NCBI GenBank assembly: GCA_963752345.1
Contig: CAVVYA010000006.1
Coordinates: 248,001 to 312,000, forward strand
Length of the DNA stretch: 64,000 nucleotides
From: CAVVYA01 sp963752345
GTDB taxonomy: Bacteria; Pseudomonadota; Alphaproteobacteria; SMXQ01
Reading direction: 5' to 3'
Part shown: positions 11,972 through 19,498 of the stretch, piece after piece
Numbering within the stretch: position 1 is the stretch's first letter
How the letters are laid out: every line of letters begins with the position of its first letter
The notes under the pieces: generated by a model
Seen by the model: the letters and a program-made list of their open reading frames with translations, nothing else
Told to the model about the DNA's origin: nothing
Databases searched by the model: none
Program-made: the position numbers and the translations under genes

Positions 11972-12502
11972 ATGCCTCTCCTGACTGCGGTGCAACAGGC
12001 GGCGAGATGGGCGGCCTCCGGCTTGGCCCTCGCCTTGATTTTAGCGACCCTGGCGGTTCCGGCTCGGGCCGACTGCAACAATTCGCCCGCCCCCGAGGTC
12101 GATTGGCGGCGCTGTTACATGGACGGCCGCGACTTCGCCGGCGCAAACCTGGCCAATGCGGAGCTGCGCGATGCCAGCTTCTTCCGCGCGGATCTCCGGG
12201 GCACCGATTTTTCCGGCGCCGATGCCTATAAGGCCAAGTTCTATCTCGCGCGGCTGAGCGGCGCGAAATTCGACAAGGCGCGCGTTGCCGAGGCGGATTT
12301 TTCCGAGGCCGATCTCAGCGGCGCCTCGTTTCGCGATGCCGACCTGCGCGGCGCGCGGCTGGTCAACAGCGACCTGCGCAACGCCGATTTCACCGGCGCG
12401 AACCTGCGCGGCGCCGATCTGTTCCGCGCCGATCTCGCGGGTGCCGTCTGGACCGACGGCAAGCGCCGGTGCGCCGAAGGCTCGATCGGCCAATGTCATT
12501 GA
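11972..12502 (+). CDS. Exported pentapeptide-repeat protein
   Basis: A 176-residue protein with a signal peptide (hydrophobic LALALILATLAVPARA, cleavage near residue 33) followed by about 20 pentapeptide repeats of the A(D/N)LXX type, for example FAGANLANAELRDASFFRAD and FTGANLRGADLFRADLAGAV. These repeats build a right-handed quadrilateral beta helix. A Cys pair (near CNNS and the first repeat) and a second pair close to the C-terminus (RRCAEGSIGQC) may lock the ends by disulfides in the periplasm. It lies divergently from thiC, with the promoter gap shared with the riboswitch leader. Function is unknown; exported pentapeptide proteins are usually small scaffolds or caps. Confidence 0.85.
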   Translation: MPLLTAVQQAARWAASGLALALILATLAVPARADCNNSPAPEVDWRRCYMDGRDFAGANLANAELRDASFFRADLRGTDFSGADAYKAKFYLARLSGAKFDKARVAEADFSEADLSGASFRDADLRGARLVNSDLRNADFTGANLRGADLFRADLAGAVWTDGKRRCAEGSIGQCH

Positions 12503-12622
12503 TTTGAGAGAAATTTTCGCCAATCGCAGCGGCTCCGTTTAGCGAAGTCTTTACCGGTCTCCGATAAAAAGAACGACAGGCTTGCGCTGCGTGCGCGGGC
12601 CTCCGTCGATTCAGGAGCGCTG

Positions 12623-13687
12623 GTGGAATATCTCGAGGATTTTCATAAGGCCGTGGATATCGCCAAGGAGGCGGTGAGCTTCCTGCGCGGCGGCAAGCAT
12701 CCGCCGCATCCGCGCAACTTCACGCTGCTCTATGCCTATTACGCCGGCAAGTCTCCGGCGCTGCAGCGCGAGATCGACCAGGCTCTCGCGAAAGGCCGCG
12801 CGCTCACGCCCGAGCTGCTGGTCAGCCTCTATGACAAACATTTCGGCATCGATTTCGAGACCCAGGTCATCCGCGACGCGAGCGAGACCATCGAATCGAC
12901 CCTGAGCAAGCTGCTCAGCTATATGAACGAAGCCAAGACCACCACGCGCAGCTATGACGAGGCTCTGCAGGAGTTCTCCGGCCGGGTCGACAATGAAGCC
13001 GTCTACAACGGCGGCATCGAGCAATTGCGCGCGGCGGTCGTCACGATTCTCGCCGAAACCCACAAGATGCAGCAAAACACCCAGCGGCTGGAGGAGCGCT
13101 TCACCGTCACCAACAGCAAGATCGGCGAGCTGCGGCAAAGCCTGGATCAGATGCGTCAGGAGGCGCTGACGGATTCACTGACCGGCATTCCCAACCGCAA
13201 ATGTTTCGACATGAAGCTGCGCGAGCACCTGGCGGAGGTGATCAAGGAGCCGCGGCCGCTCGCCCTGATCATGATCGACATCGACCATTTCAAGAAATTC
13301 AACGACAGCTTCGGCCATCAAATCGGCGACCAGGTGCTGCGCCTCGTCGCCCGCACCCTGACCGATTGCGTCCGCGGCCAGGACCACGCGGCGCGCTATG
13401 GCGGCGAGGAATTCGCTGTCATCCTGCCGAACACCAATCTCGATGGCGCCTATGCCGTGGCGGAGAACATCCGCAACACGGTCGCGACCAAGAAGATCAC
13501 CCGCCGCAGCACCGGCGAAAGCCTCGGCCATATCACCCTGTCGCTCGGCATCGCGCTCTATCACCCGGGCGACGATGCGGCGCGCCTGATTATGCGCGCC
13601 GATGAAGGCTTGTATATCGCCAAGGGCGCCGGCCGCAATCGTACCAGCTCGCTCGAACGCCTCGCCTCGCTGTCGCGAAGCGCCTGA
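12623..13687 (+). CDS. GGDEF diguanylate cyclase
   Basis: Makes cyclic di-GMP from two GTP. The 354-residue protein has an N-terminal helical region of about 170 residues without membrane helices (LLYAYYAGKSPALQREIDQA), a coiled-coil linker, and a GGDEF domain starting at LTDSLTGIPNRKCFD. The active site is intact (RYGGEEFAVILPNT). The RGQD four residues ahead of it forms an RxxD product-inhibition site with the usual five-residue spacing. The start is a GTG at 12623 preceded by CAGGAGCG; a downstream ATG would remove part of the conserved helix. It stands alone, 120 bp after the pentapeptide gene. The input domain resembles the cytoplasmic sensor region seen in many alphaproteobacterial cyclases, but its signal is unknown. 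Confidence 0.93.
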   Translation: MEYLEDFHKAVDIAKEAVSFLRGGKHPPHPRNFTLLYAYYAGKSPALQREIDQALAKGRALTPELLVSLYDKHFGIDFETQVIRDASETIESTLSKLLSYMNEAKTTTRSYDEALQEFSGRVDNEAVYNGGIEQLRAAVVTILAETHKMQQNTQRLEERFTVTNSKIGELRQSLDQMRQEALTDSLTGIPNRKCFDMKLREHLAEVIKEPRPLALIMIDIDHFKKFNDSFGHQIGDQVLRLVARTLTDCVRGQDHAARYGGEEFAVILPNTNLDGAYAVAENIRNTVATKKITRRSTGESLGHITLSLGIALYHPGDDAARLIMRADEGLYIAKGAGRNRTSSLERLASLSRSA

Positions 13688-13718
13688 AGGCGCACCAGGA
13701 CACCAGCGCGCGGGACGA

Positions 13719-14783
13719 TCAATAGGTCGGCTGCTGCTTCAGATAGCGGTTGCGGTCGCCCGACTTGATGGTCAGTTGGCGAAAGCCGTCCTTCTGCATC
13801 ATCTCCAGCGGCACATCGACGCCCGGTTCGCCGAGCGCCCAGACCCGCCGGTAGAAATCGGCCAGGCCCTGGAAGCGCGTCTTGCCGATGCTGAGCACCA
13901 CGTCGCCGCGCTGGACGCCGGCCTTGCCGGCCGGTCCATCCTTGGACACGCTGCCGACGACCAGCATCCCGCCTTGGATCTCGTCGATGTTCATGCCGAG
14001 CCACGGCCGCTCGGCGCCGCGCGGCTTGCCGGTCGCGGCCACATCCTTGAGCAGCGGCGCCAGCAGATCGACCGGCACGAAGACATTGCCGGGCAGTTCC
14101 TGATGGGGCACCACCGATTGCAGGATGAGCGATCCGATGCCGAGCAGCCGGCCGTCGCCGCCGATCAGCGCCGCCCCGCCGAACGCCGTCAGGGGCGGCG
14201 AGGTGTAGATCGCGCGGTCGAGCAGATATTCCCATGAGCCGGCGAATTCCCGGCGCGACACGACGAGCGCCGGCTGCACGCTTGCCGCGCCGCCGGCGGC
14301 CGCCACGATGACCGGTTGCCGCTCGCGGAGTGCGCTCGAATCGCCGAGCTCCAGCACCGGCAAGGCGGTCTTGTCGTTGAGCCGCACCAGTCCGAGGCCG
14401 CTCGCCTGATCGAATCCGACAACCGAGGCCTGATGGGGTTTGCCATCGTTGTCGATGATCTCGACCGCCATCGCCTCGTTGATGAGATAACCAATGGTGA
14501 CGATCAGGCCATCCTTGCCGACCACCACGCCGCTGCCCTCGCGTTTGGTTCCGAGGCGCTGCGCCGAGCGTGCTTCGGGCGGAATATAGGCCTGCAGCTT
14601 GACAATGGACTGCGCCATCCGGGCGATCGACGCGTCGGACGGACGGGGGGGCTGCGGTGCTGCCGGCTGGGCCCAGGCGCAGGCGGACGCGAGCGCGACG
14701 CCTGCAAGCGCGGCGGCGAGGCGCGAAAACAGGCGCGCGGTGAGGGACATGGGCGGGGCATTCGAGGGCACGGCGAAGGTCAT
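13719..14783 (-). CDS. HtrA/DegP-like trypsin-PDZ protein lacking the catalytic triad
   Basis: A 354-residue exported protein: signal peptide (LAAALAGVALASACAWA), a trypsin-like double beta-barrel and a C-terminal PDZ domain (LGMNIDEIQGG to MQKDGFRQLTIKSGD). The fold markers are clear (GSGVVVGKDGLIV; GSLILQSVVPHQELPGNVFV), but all three catalytic residues are replaced. The His of TNNHV is Tyr (TIGYLI), the Asp of TDLAVL is Gly (SGLGLVRL), and the Ser of GNSGGPL is Gly (AFGGAALIG). It should therefore bind rather than cut, for example as a periplasmic chaperone or scaffold. AGGAGG sits 7 nt before the ATG at 14783, which supports that start. It converges with the diguanylate cyclase gene, with 31 bp between the stops. 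Confidence 0.85.
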   Translation of the reverse strand: MTFAVPSNAPPMSLTARLFSRLAAALAGVALASACAWAQPAAPQPPRPSDASIARMAQSIVKLQAYIPPEARSAQRLGTKREGSGVVVGKDGLIVTIGYLINEAMAVEIIDNDGKPHQASVVGFDQASGLGLVRLNDKTALPVLELGDSSALRERQPVIVAAAGGAASVQPALVVSRREFAGSWEYLLDRAIYTSPPLTAFGGAALIGGDGRLLGIGSLILQSVVPHQELPGNVFVPVDLLAPLLKDVAATGKPRGAERPWLGMNIDEIQGGMLVVGSVSKDGPAGKAGVQRGDVVLSIGKTRFQGLADFYRRVWALGEPGVDVPLEMMQKDGFRQLTIKSGDRNRYLKQQPTY

Positions 14784-15246
14784 CAGTGGCCTCCTGCGGA
14801 CGTTCCATCAACTCTAACGGCTTTCCGCCGAGGCGGCGATCACGTTTTAGCCGGAACATGTGAGCAATTGGATAACGGCTGGACGACGGAAAGTTCCTCG
14901 CGGCGCGCTGTCTTCTATAATAATCATTCGCCGGCCGACTGGTGACGCGGAGCGCGCGATGCGAACGGTTCTCGGTGTTGCCGGGTGGACCGCGAGGCTT
15001 GCCGGCGGTGCGAATTCCGCACCGCGCCGCGTCGGAAATATCTTCGGCGATTCCCTTGGGCCGCTCTGGCCTGACAACCAAGATGTTTTCGGCTACGTCA
15101 GTCGCGCCCTGGCTATTCCATTTTGCGGACGACACGCGCTCGCTCATGCGGGGATCGGATTGCGCCGATAAACCAGGTTCCGGACACCGGGTTGACGGGG
15201 CCCGATAGGCCTTGCCGCCACGCGACCCGTGCTATAAGTCCCCATC
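14784..15246. other. Intergenic region between divergent genes
   Basis: 463 bp between the divergently transcribed HtrA-like gene and pcrA. It must hold both promoters. I see a TTGACG at about 15192 upstream of pcrA but no well-spaced -10 box. No RNA gene or convincing reading frame is visible; small open frames across it lack a ribosome site and family-like composition. Confidence 0.5.
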
Positions 15247-17571
15247 ATGTCATCGGATCCTTTTGATTTGGGCGGCGCGGCTCCCGCCTATCCGTCACCG
15301 TCGGAGCGGACGGCGCCCAGAGCCGAGTTCGAGCCGCCCTACCTGACCACGCTGAACCCCGAGCAGCGCCTCGCCGTCGAATCGCTCGACGGGCCTGTGC
15401 TGGTGCTCGCCGGCGCCGGCACCGGCAAGACGCGCGTGCTGGTCACCCGGCTGGCCCATATCCTGGCCACGGGCCGTGCCTTCCCCGGCCAGATCCTGGC
15501 GGTCACCTTCACCAACAAGGCGGCGCGCGAGATGCTCGAGCGCGTCGGCGGGCTGATCGGCGGCCGTGCCGACGGGCTGTGGCTCGGCACCTTCCATTCG
15601 ATTTCCGTGCGCATCCTGCGCCGCCATGCCGAGCTGATCGGCCTCAAGCCGAACTTCACCATTCTCGACGACGACGACCAGGTGCGGCTGCTCCGGCAAC
15701 TGCTCCAGGCGGCCGGCATCGACGACAAGAAATGGCCGCCGCGCGGGTTGCTCGCCGTCATCCAGCGCTGGAAGGACCGCGGCCTGACGCCCGACAAGGT
15801 GAGCGCTTCGGAGGCGTCCGAATTCGCCAATGGCAAGGCGCTCGAACTCTACAAGCAATATCAGGAGCGGCTGCAGACCCTGAACGCCGCCGATTTCGGC
15901 GACCTGCTGCTGCACTGCCTGACCTTGTTCACCAAGAATCCCGACGTGCTGGCCGACTACCAGCGCCGCTTCAAATACATCCTGGTCGACGAGTATCAGG
16001 ACACCAACGTCGCCCAGTATCTCTGGCTGCGCCTGCTCGCCCAGGGCTCGCGCCATATCTGCTGCGTCGGCGACGACGACCAGTCGATCTACGGCTGGCG
16101 CGGCGCCGAGGTCGGCAACATCCTGCGCTTCGAGCACGATTTTCCGGGCGCGACCGTAATCCGGCTGGAACGCAACTACCGCTCGACCGGCCATATCCTC
16201 GCCGCCGCCTCGAGCCTCATCGCCCACAACGAGGGCCGCCTCGGCAAGACCCTGTGGACCGAGGATGTCGAGGGCGAGAAGGTCGTGGTCTCCGCCGTCT
16301 GGGACGGCGAAACCGAAGCGCGCCAGATCGCCGAGGAGATCGAGGCGCTGCAGCGCCAGGGCCAGAGCCTCGACGGCATCGCCGTGCTGGTGCGCACCGG
16401 CTCGCAGACGCGCGAATTCGAAGAGCGCTTCATGACACTCGGCATTCCCTACCGGGTGATCGGCGGTCCGCGCTTCTACGAGCGCCAGGAAATCCGCGAC
16501 GCCATCGCCTATCTCCGTCTGGTGGCGCAGCCCGACGACGATCTCGCGTTCGAGCGTATCGTCAACGTGCCGCGCCGCGGCCTGGGCGACGCCACGCTGC
16601 AGACCCTGCACAAGCTGGCGCGCGCGCAAAGCCGCTCGCTGCTCGGCGCCGCCGAGACGCTGCTCGGCACCGACGAGTTGAAGCCGAAGCCGCGCGCGGC
16701 GCTCGGCGCGCTCGTCACCCAACTGGCACGCTGGCGCGCCTCGGCCAACGAGCTGCCGCCGGCCGACCTGGCCGAACTGGTGCTCGACGAATCCGGCTAC
16801 ACCGCGATGTGGCAGGCCGACAAATCGGCCGACGCGCCGGGCCGGCTGGAAAACGTCAAGGAGCTGGTCTCCGCGCTCGAGGAATTCGAGACTCTGACCG
16901 GCTTCCTGGAACACGTCAGCCTGGTCATGGAGCGCGATCAGGCGAGCACCGGCGAGCAGGTCAGCATGATGAGCCTGCATGCCGCCAAGGGCCTCGAATT
17001 CGACGTGGTATTCCTGCCCGGCTGGGAGGAGGGGCTGTTTCCCCACCAGCGTTCGCTCGACCAGTCGGGCACCGCCGGCCTGGAAGAAGAGCGCCGGCTG
17101 GCCTACGTCGGCCTGACCCGCGCGCGCCGCCGCGCCTACGTGTTCTATGCCGCCAATCGCCGGCTGTTCCATCAATGGCAATCGAATATTCCGTCGCGCT
17201 TTGTCGACGAACTGCCGGCCGACCATATCGAGACGCGCGCGGCCACCGGGCTTTACGGCACCCAGCCGGCCCGGCCCGGCTGGGGCGGCGTGGCCGAGGA
17301 GGAGAGCCAGTGGGCGATTCCGCAGCGCATGCGCGGCGGTCTGTCCGGCCGCTCGTTCGAGGCGCGCCAGACCGCGCCCGGGCGCTATACCGCCGAGCCG
17401 CCGTCCGTCCATGGCAGCGCGGGAACCGCCGATCTCAAGCCCGGCGATCGGGTGTTCCATCAGAAGTTCGGTTATGGCAGGGTTGTCGCCATCGATTTCA
17501 ACAAGCTCGAAATCGCTTTCGACAAAGCGGGTGTGAAAAAGGTCCTCGACAGCTTTGTCCAACCGGCCTGA
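15247..17571 (+). CDS. pcrA: ATP-dependent 3'-5' DNA helicase, UvrD/PcrA type
   Basis: A 774-residue superfamily 1A helicase for repair and replication restart. Motifs in order: Walker A LAGAGTGKTRVL (residue ~55), VTFTNKAAREML (Ia), LVDEYQDTN (II), GDDDQSIYGWRGA (III), LERNYRS (IV), MSLHAAKGLEFDVVFLPGWE (V) and RRLAYVGLTRAR (VI). The C-terminal ~60 residues form the PcrA/UvrD Tudor-like domain (KPGDRVFHQKFGYGRVVAID) that binds RNA polymerase in other bacteria. The product starts MSSDPFDLGG with a short disordered N-terminus. The gene overlaps prmA by 17 bp, so the pair is likely co-translated. Naming it uvrD rather than pcrA is also defensible. Confidence 0.96.
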   Translation: MSSDPFDLGGAAPAYPSPSERTAPRAEFEPPYLTTLNPEQRLAVESLDGPVLVLAGAGTGKTRVLVTRLAHILATGRAFPGQILAVTFTNKAAREMLERVGGLIGGRADGLWLGTFHSISVRILRRHAELIGLKPNFTILDDDDQVRLLRQLLQAAGIDDKKWPPRGLLAVIQRWKDRGLTPDKVSASEASEFANGKALELYKQYQERLQTLNAADFGDLLLHCLTLFTKNPDVLADYQRRFKYILVDEYQDTNVAQYLWLRLLAQGSRHICCVGDDDQSIYGWRGAEVGNILRFEHDFPGATVIRLERNYRSTGHILAAASSLIAHNEGRLGKTLWTEDVEGEKVVVSAVWDGETEARQIAEEIEALQRQGQSLDGIAVLVRTGSQTREFEERFMTLGIPYRVIGGPRFYERQEIRDAIAYLRLVAQPDDDLAFERIVNVPRRGLGDATLQTLHKLARAQSRSLLGAAETLLGTDELKPKPRAALGALVTQLARWRASANELPPADLAELVLDESGYTAMWQADKSADAPGRLENVKELVSALEEFETLTGFLEHVSLVMERDQASTGEQVSMMSLHAAKGLEFDVVFLPGWEEGLFPHQRSLDQSGTAGLEEERRLAYVGLTRARRRAYVFYAANRRLFHQWQSNIPSRFVDELPADHIETRAATGLYGTQPARPGWGGVAEEESQWAIPQRMRGGLSGRSFEARQTAPGRYTAEPPSVHGSAGTADLKPGDRVFHQKFGYGRVVAIDFNKLEIAFDKAGVKKVLDSFVQPA

Positions 17572-18487
17572 CATCACCGACTTGTGGTGCATCCGGCTGA
17601 GCGCACCGGCCGCCGCGGTCGATGAGTTCACCGCGGTGCTCGGCGACTTCGGCAGCGCCGCGGCCTATGGCATTCCCGCCGTCGACGGCACCCGGATCGA
17701 TCCCGGAAACGACCGCCCGGCGGAAATCTGGCGCATCGAAACTTTGTGCGAGCGGGAGCCGGATATTTCGGCGGTCACCCTCGCCGTGGCCTCGGCGGCG
17801 GGCAGGCTCGGTCTCGACATGCCGGATATCCATCTCGCGCAGGTGCCGCGGATCGACTGGCTGGCGCAAAACCGCACGCAGTTCAAGCCCGTGCGCGCCG
17901 GCCGATTCTTCGTCAAGGCGACATTCGACGACACGCCGGCGCCGCCCGGCAGCTTGGCGCTCCGCGTCAATGCCGGGCCGGCCTTCGGCTCGGGCCAGCA
18001 CCCGACCACCCACGGCTGCCTGATGGCATTGGACAATCTATTGCGCCGACGCCGTTTCACCCGGCCGCTCGATCTCGGCTGCGGGTCGGGCATCCTGGCG
18101 CTTGCGATCGCGGCACGTCAGCGCACGCCCGTCCTCGCCATCGACAACGACGGTTGGGCGGTGCGCACGACGCGCGACAACGCGCGCCTGAATTGGCTCA
18201 TGCCGTGGATCGATGCCCGGCCTGGAAATGGTTTGAAGCAGGTGGCCCGGTCGGTGCGCTTCGATCTGGTCTGCGCCAATATCCTGGCGCGTCCGCTGAT
18301 CGGCCTGGCGTCCGATATCGCCGCGCGTCTCGCGCCGGACGGCGTGGTGGTGCTGTCGGGGCTGCTCGATTATCAGGAAGCCGGCGTGCGGGCCGCCTAT
18401 CGCCGGCACGGGCTCGGGCTGGCCAGGCGCTTGACCGGGCGTTCGGGCGACGGTGGCCTGTGGTCGACCTTGATCCTGACGCGGTGA
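17555..18487 (+). CDS. prmA: Ribosomal protein L11 methyltransferase
   Basis: Trimethylates ribosomal protein L11. The 310-residue protein has an N-terminal substrate-recognition domain and a Rossmann SAM domain with NAGPAFGSGQHPTTHGCL (family signature), LDLGCGSGILALAIA (motif I, residue ~170), DNDGWAV and VCANILARPLIGLA (the NI(L)xxPL motif typical of the family). The start is a TTG inside the pcrA end: the 17-bp overlap and the lack of an ATG or GTG before the conserved first strand leave little choice. Translation probably depends on coupling to pcrA. Nothing appears missing compared with the family. Confidence 0.93.
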   Translation: MSNRPDITDLWCIRLSAPAAAVDEFTAVLGDFGSAAAYGIPAVDGTRIDPGNDRPAEIWRIETLCEREPDISAVTLAVASAAGRLGLDMPDIHLAQVPRIDWLAQNRTQFKPVRAGRFFVKATFDDTPAPPGSLALRVNAGPAFGSGQHPTTHGCLMALDNLLRRRRFTRPLDLGCGSGILALAIAARQRTPVLAIDNDGWAVRTTRDNARLNWLMPWIDARPGNGLKQVARSVRFDLVCANILARPLIGLASDIAARLAPDGVVVLSGLLDYQEAGVRAAYRRHGLGLARRLTGRSGDGGLWSTLILTR

Positions 18488-18511
18488 CGGCGTCGCGGAG
18501 GGCGCCGCGTC

Positions 18512-18619
18512 TTAGGGCGACGGGGGAAGCCAGGACTTCGTGATCAGGTAGACAACCGCCGCCACATTGACGGCCAGGATCAGATACGAAAAGAAAAAAT
18601 TACCGAACAAGTCTTTCAT
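18512..18619 (-). CDS. Possible 35-residue single-span membrane protein
   Basis: A short frame on the minus strand reads MKDLFGNFFFSYLILAVNVA then AVVYLITKSWLPPSP and a TAA. The middle 22 residues are strongly hydrophobic, flanked by Lys/Asp before and Lys after, which is the pattern of a small inner-membrane protein. The ribosome site is weak (TTGATTG before the ATG), which lowers confidence. It lies convergent to the end of prmA, 24 bp away. I do not recognise a family. Confidence 0.4.
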   Translation of the reverse strand: MKDLFGNFFFSYLILAVNVAAVVYLITKSWLPPSP

Positions 18620-18822
18620 CAATCAACGCGACGCAACCGAGGGCGACGAATTCGCCGCCCTTGTGCGAGGCCCCCCTCTGCTGAGATGAGAGTTTCTACT
18701 GCGCCGGTCGGCCTGCCGTCGAGACTAAATGTGCCGGCAGATACAATCTTGGGTTGAGTGGCGTCCGGGTCACAGCGCGCCTGTCTGTGTCACGCGCGGC
18801 ATCTGTCATGAACCGTACAAAC

Positions 18823-18852
18823 GAACAGGGCGACCTCGCGGTCGCCCTGTTC
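18823..18852 (-). terminator. Perfect 13-bp hairpin, probable terminator of the DUF1127 gene
   Basis: Arms 18823-18835 and 18840-18852 pair perfectly (GAACAGGGCGACC and its complement) around a 4-nt loop. On the minus strand it is followed by GTTTGT, a weak U tract. It sits about 77 bp past the stop of the minus-strand DUF1127 gene. Confidence 0.6.
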
Positions 18853-18928
18853 TGGCCGAGACATCTCTGGGGGGAGAAGAGGATGCCTCGGGGATATCAA
18901 GCCCCGGAAGTGGTGCTCGCGGCGCGCC

Positions 18929-19249
18929 TTAGGCGGCGGGACGCACTTCGCGAACGGTGTTGTTGTTCGCGGCCGGCGCGTCCTTGGTGGCGATCAGGCC
19001 GGCTTCGCTGGCGACGATGTGCGGGATCGTCTCGCGGCTGATGCCGAGTTGATTCAGCGCCGCGTCGTTGAGGCCGTTCAGTTCGAGGTAGCGGTTGCGC
19101 AGCTCGATGGCCTCGCCGAGGGCGGCGAAGATTTTGCCGAGGCCGGCAATGACCTTGCCGGGGAAGGCCAACAGGTCGCTCACGAGCGCCGCTTCGTGGC
19201 CGTAGGGCAGTTGTTCAAGTTTCAAATTCGTCTGGCTCTGGGTCGTCAT
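18929..19249 (-). CDS. DUF1127-like small protein
   Basis: A 106-residue cytoplasmic protein. The middle (LRNRYLELNGLNDAALNQLG then ISRETIPHIVA) matches the DUF1127 pattern of a basic helix, an L-x-x-L-x-D core and a GI(S/T)R turn, though here it is embedded in a longer protein. The N-terminal half (LLAFPGKVIAGLGKIFAALG) is an amphipathic helix. I start at ATG 19249 (MTTQSQTNLKL) because AAGGAG lies 8 nt upstream; the ATG two codons earlier is too close to that site. DUF1127 proteins in alphaproteobacteria take part in phosphate, carbon and RNA regulation, but the role here is unknown. It has its own promoter gap and a hairpin downstream. Confidence 0.75.
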   Translation of the reverse strand: MTTQSQTNLKLEQLPYGHEAALVSDLLAFPGKVIAGLGKIFAALGEAIELRNRYLELNGLNDAALNQLGISRETIPHIVASEAGLIATKDAPAANNNTVREVRPAA

Positions 19250-19498
19250 GATCATTCTCCTTCAGGGGCTTCGATCCGTGTGTTCCGGCTTCGAAGAGAT
19301 ATTTAGGCTCTTTCGCAGTGCAGCAGGAGCGCCCGTTCTGCACCCCATTCATGCGTTAAACGCATGGCTGAAAGCAAGGCGATCCGCGGCTTTTTACGCA
19401 ATTTGTCATCCGAAGGTCACAATTTTACCAAGCTGTTATGCGCGGTGCTTGTGCCGGCGGCCCATCCTGCCTAGCTTGAAAGAAAGGAGATCGATTCC

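Noticed and set aside
14860..15171. 103-codon frame between the HtrA-like gene and pcrA
   Set aside because: No ribosome site, no family-like segment, and it overlaps the required promoter region.
15295..17631. 778-codon open frame on the minus strand
   Set aside because: Exact antisense of the PcrA helicase gene, with shadow composition.
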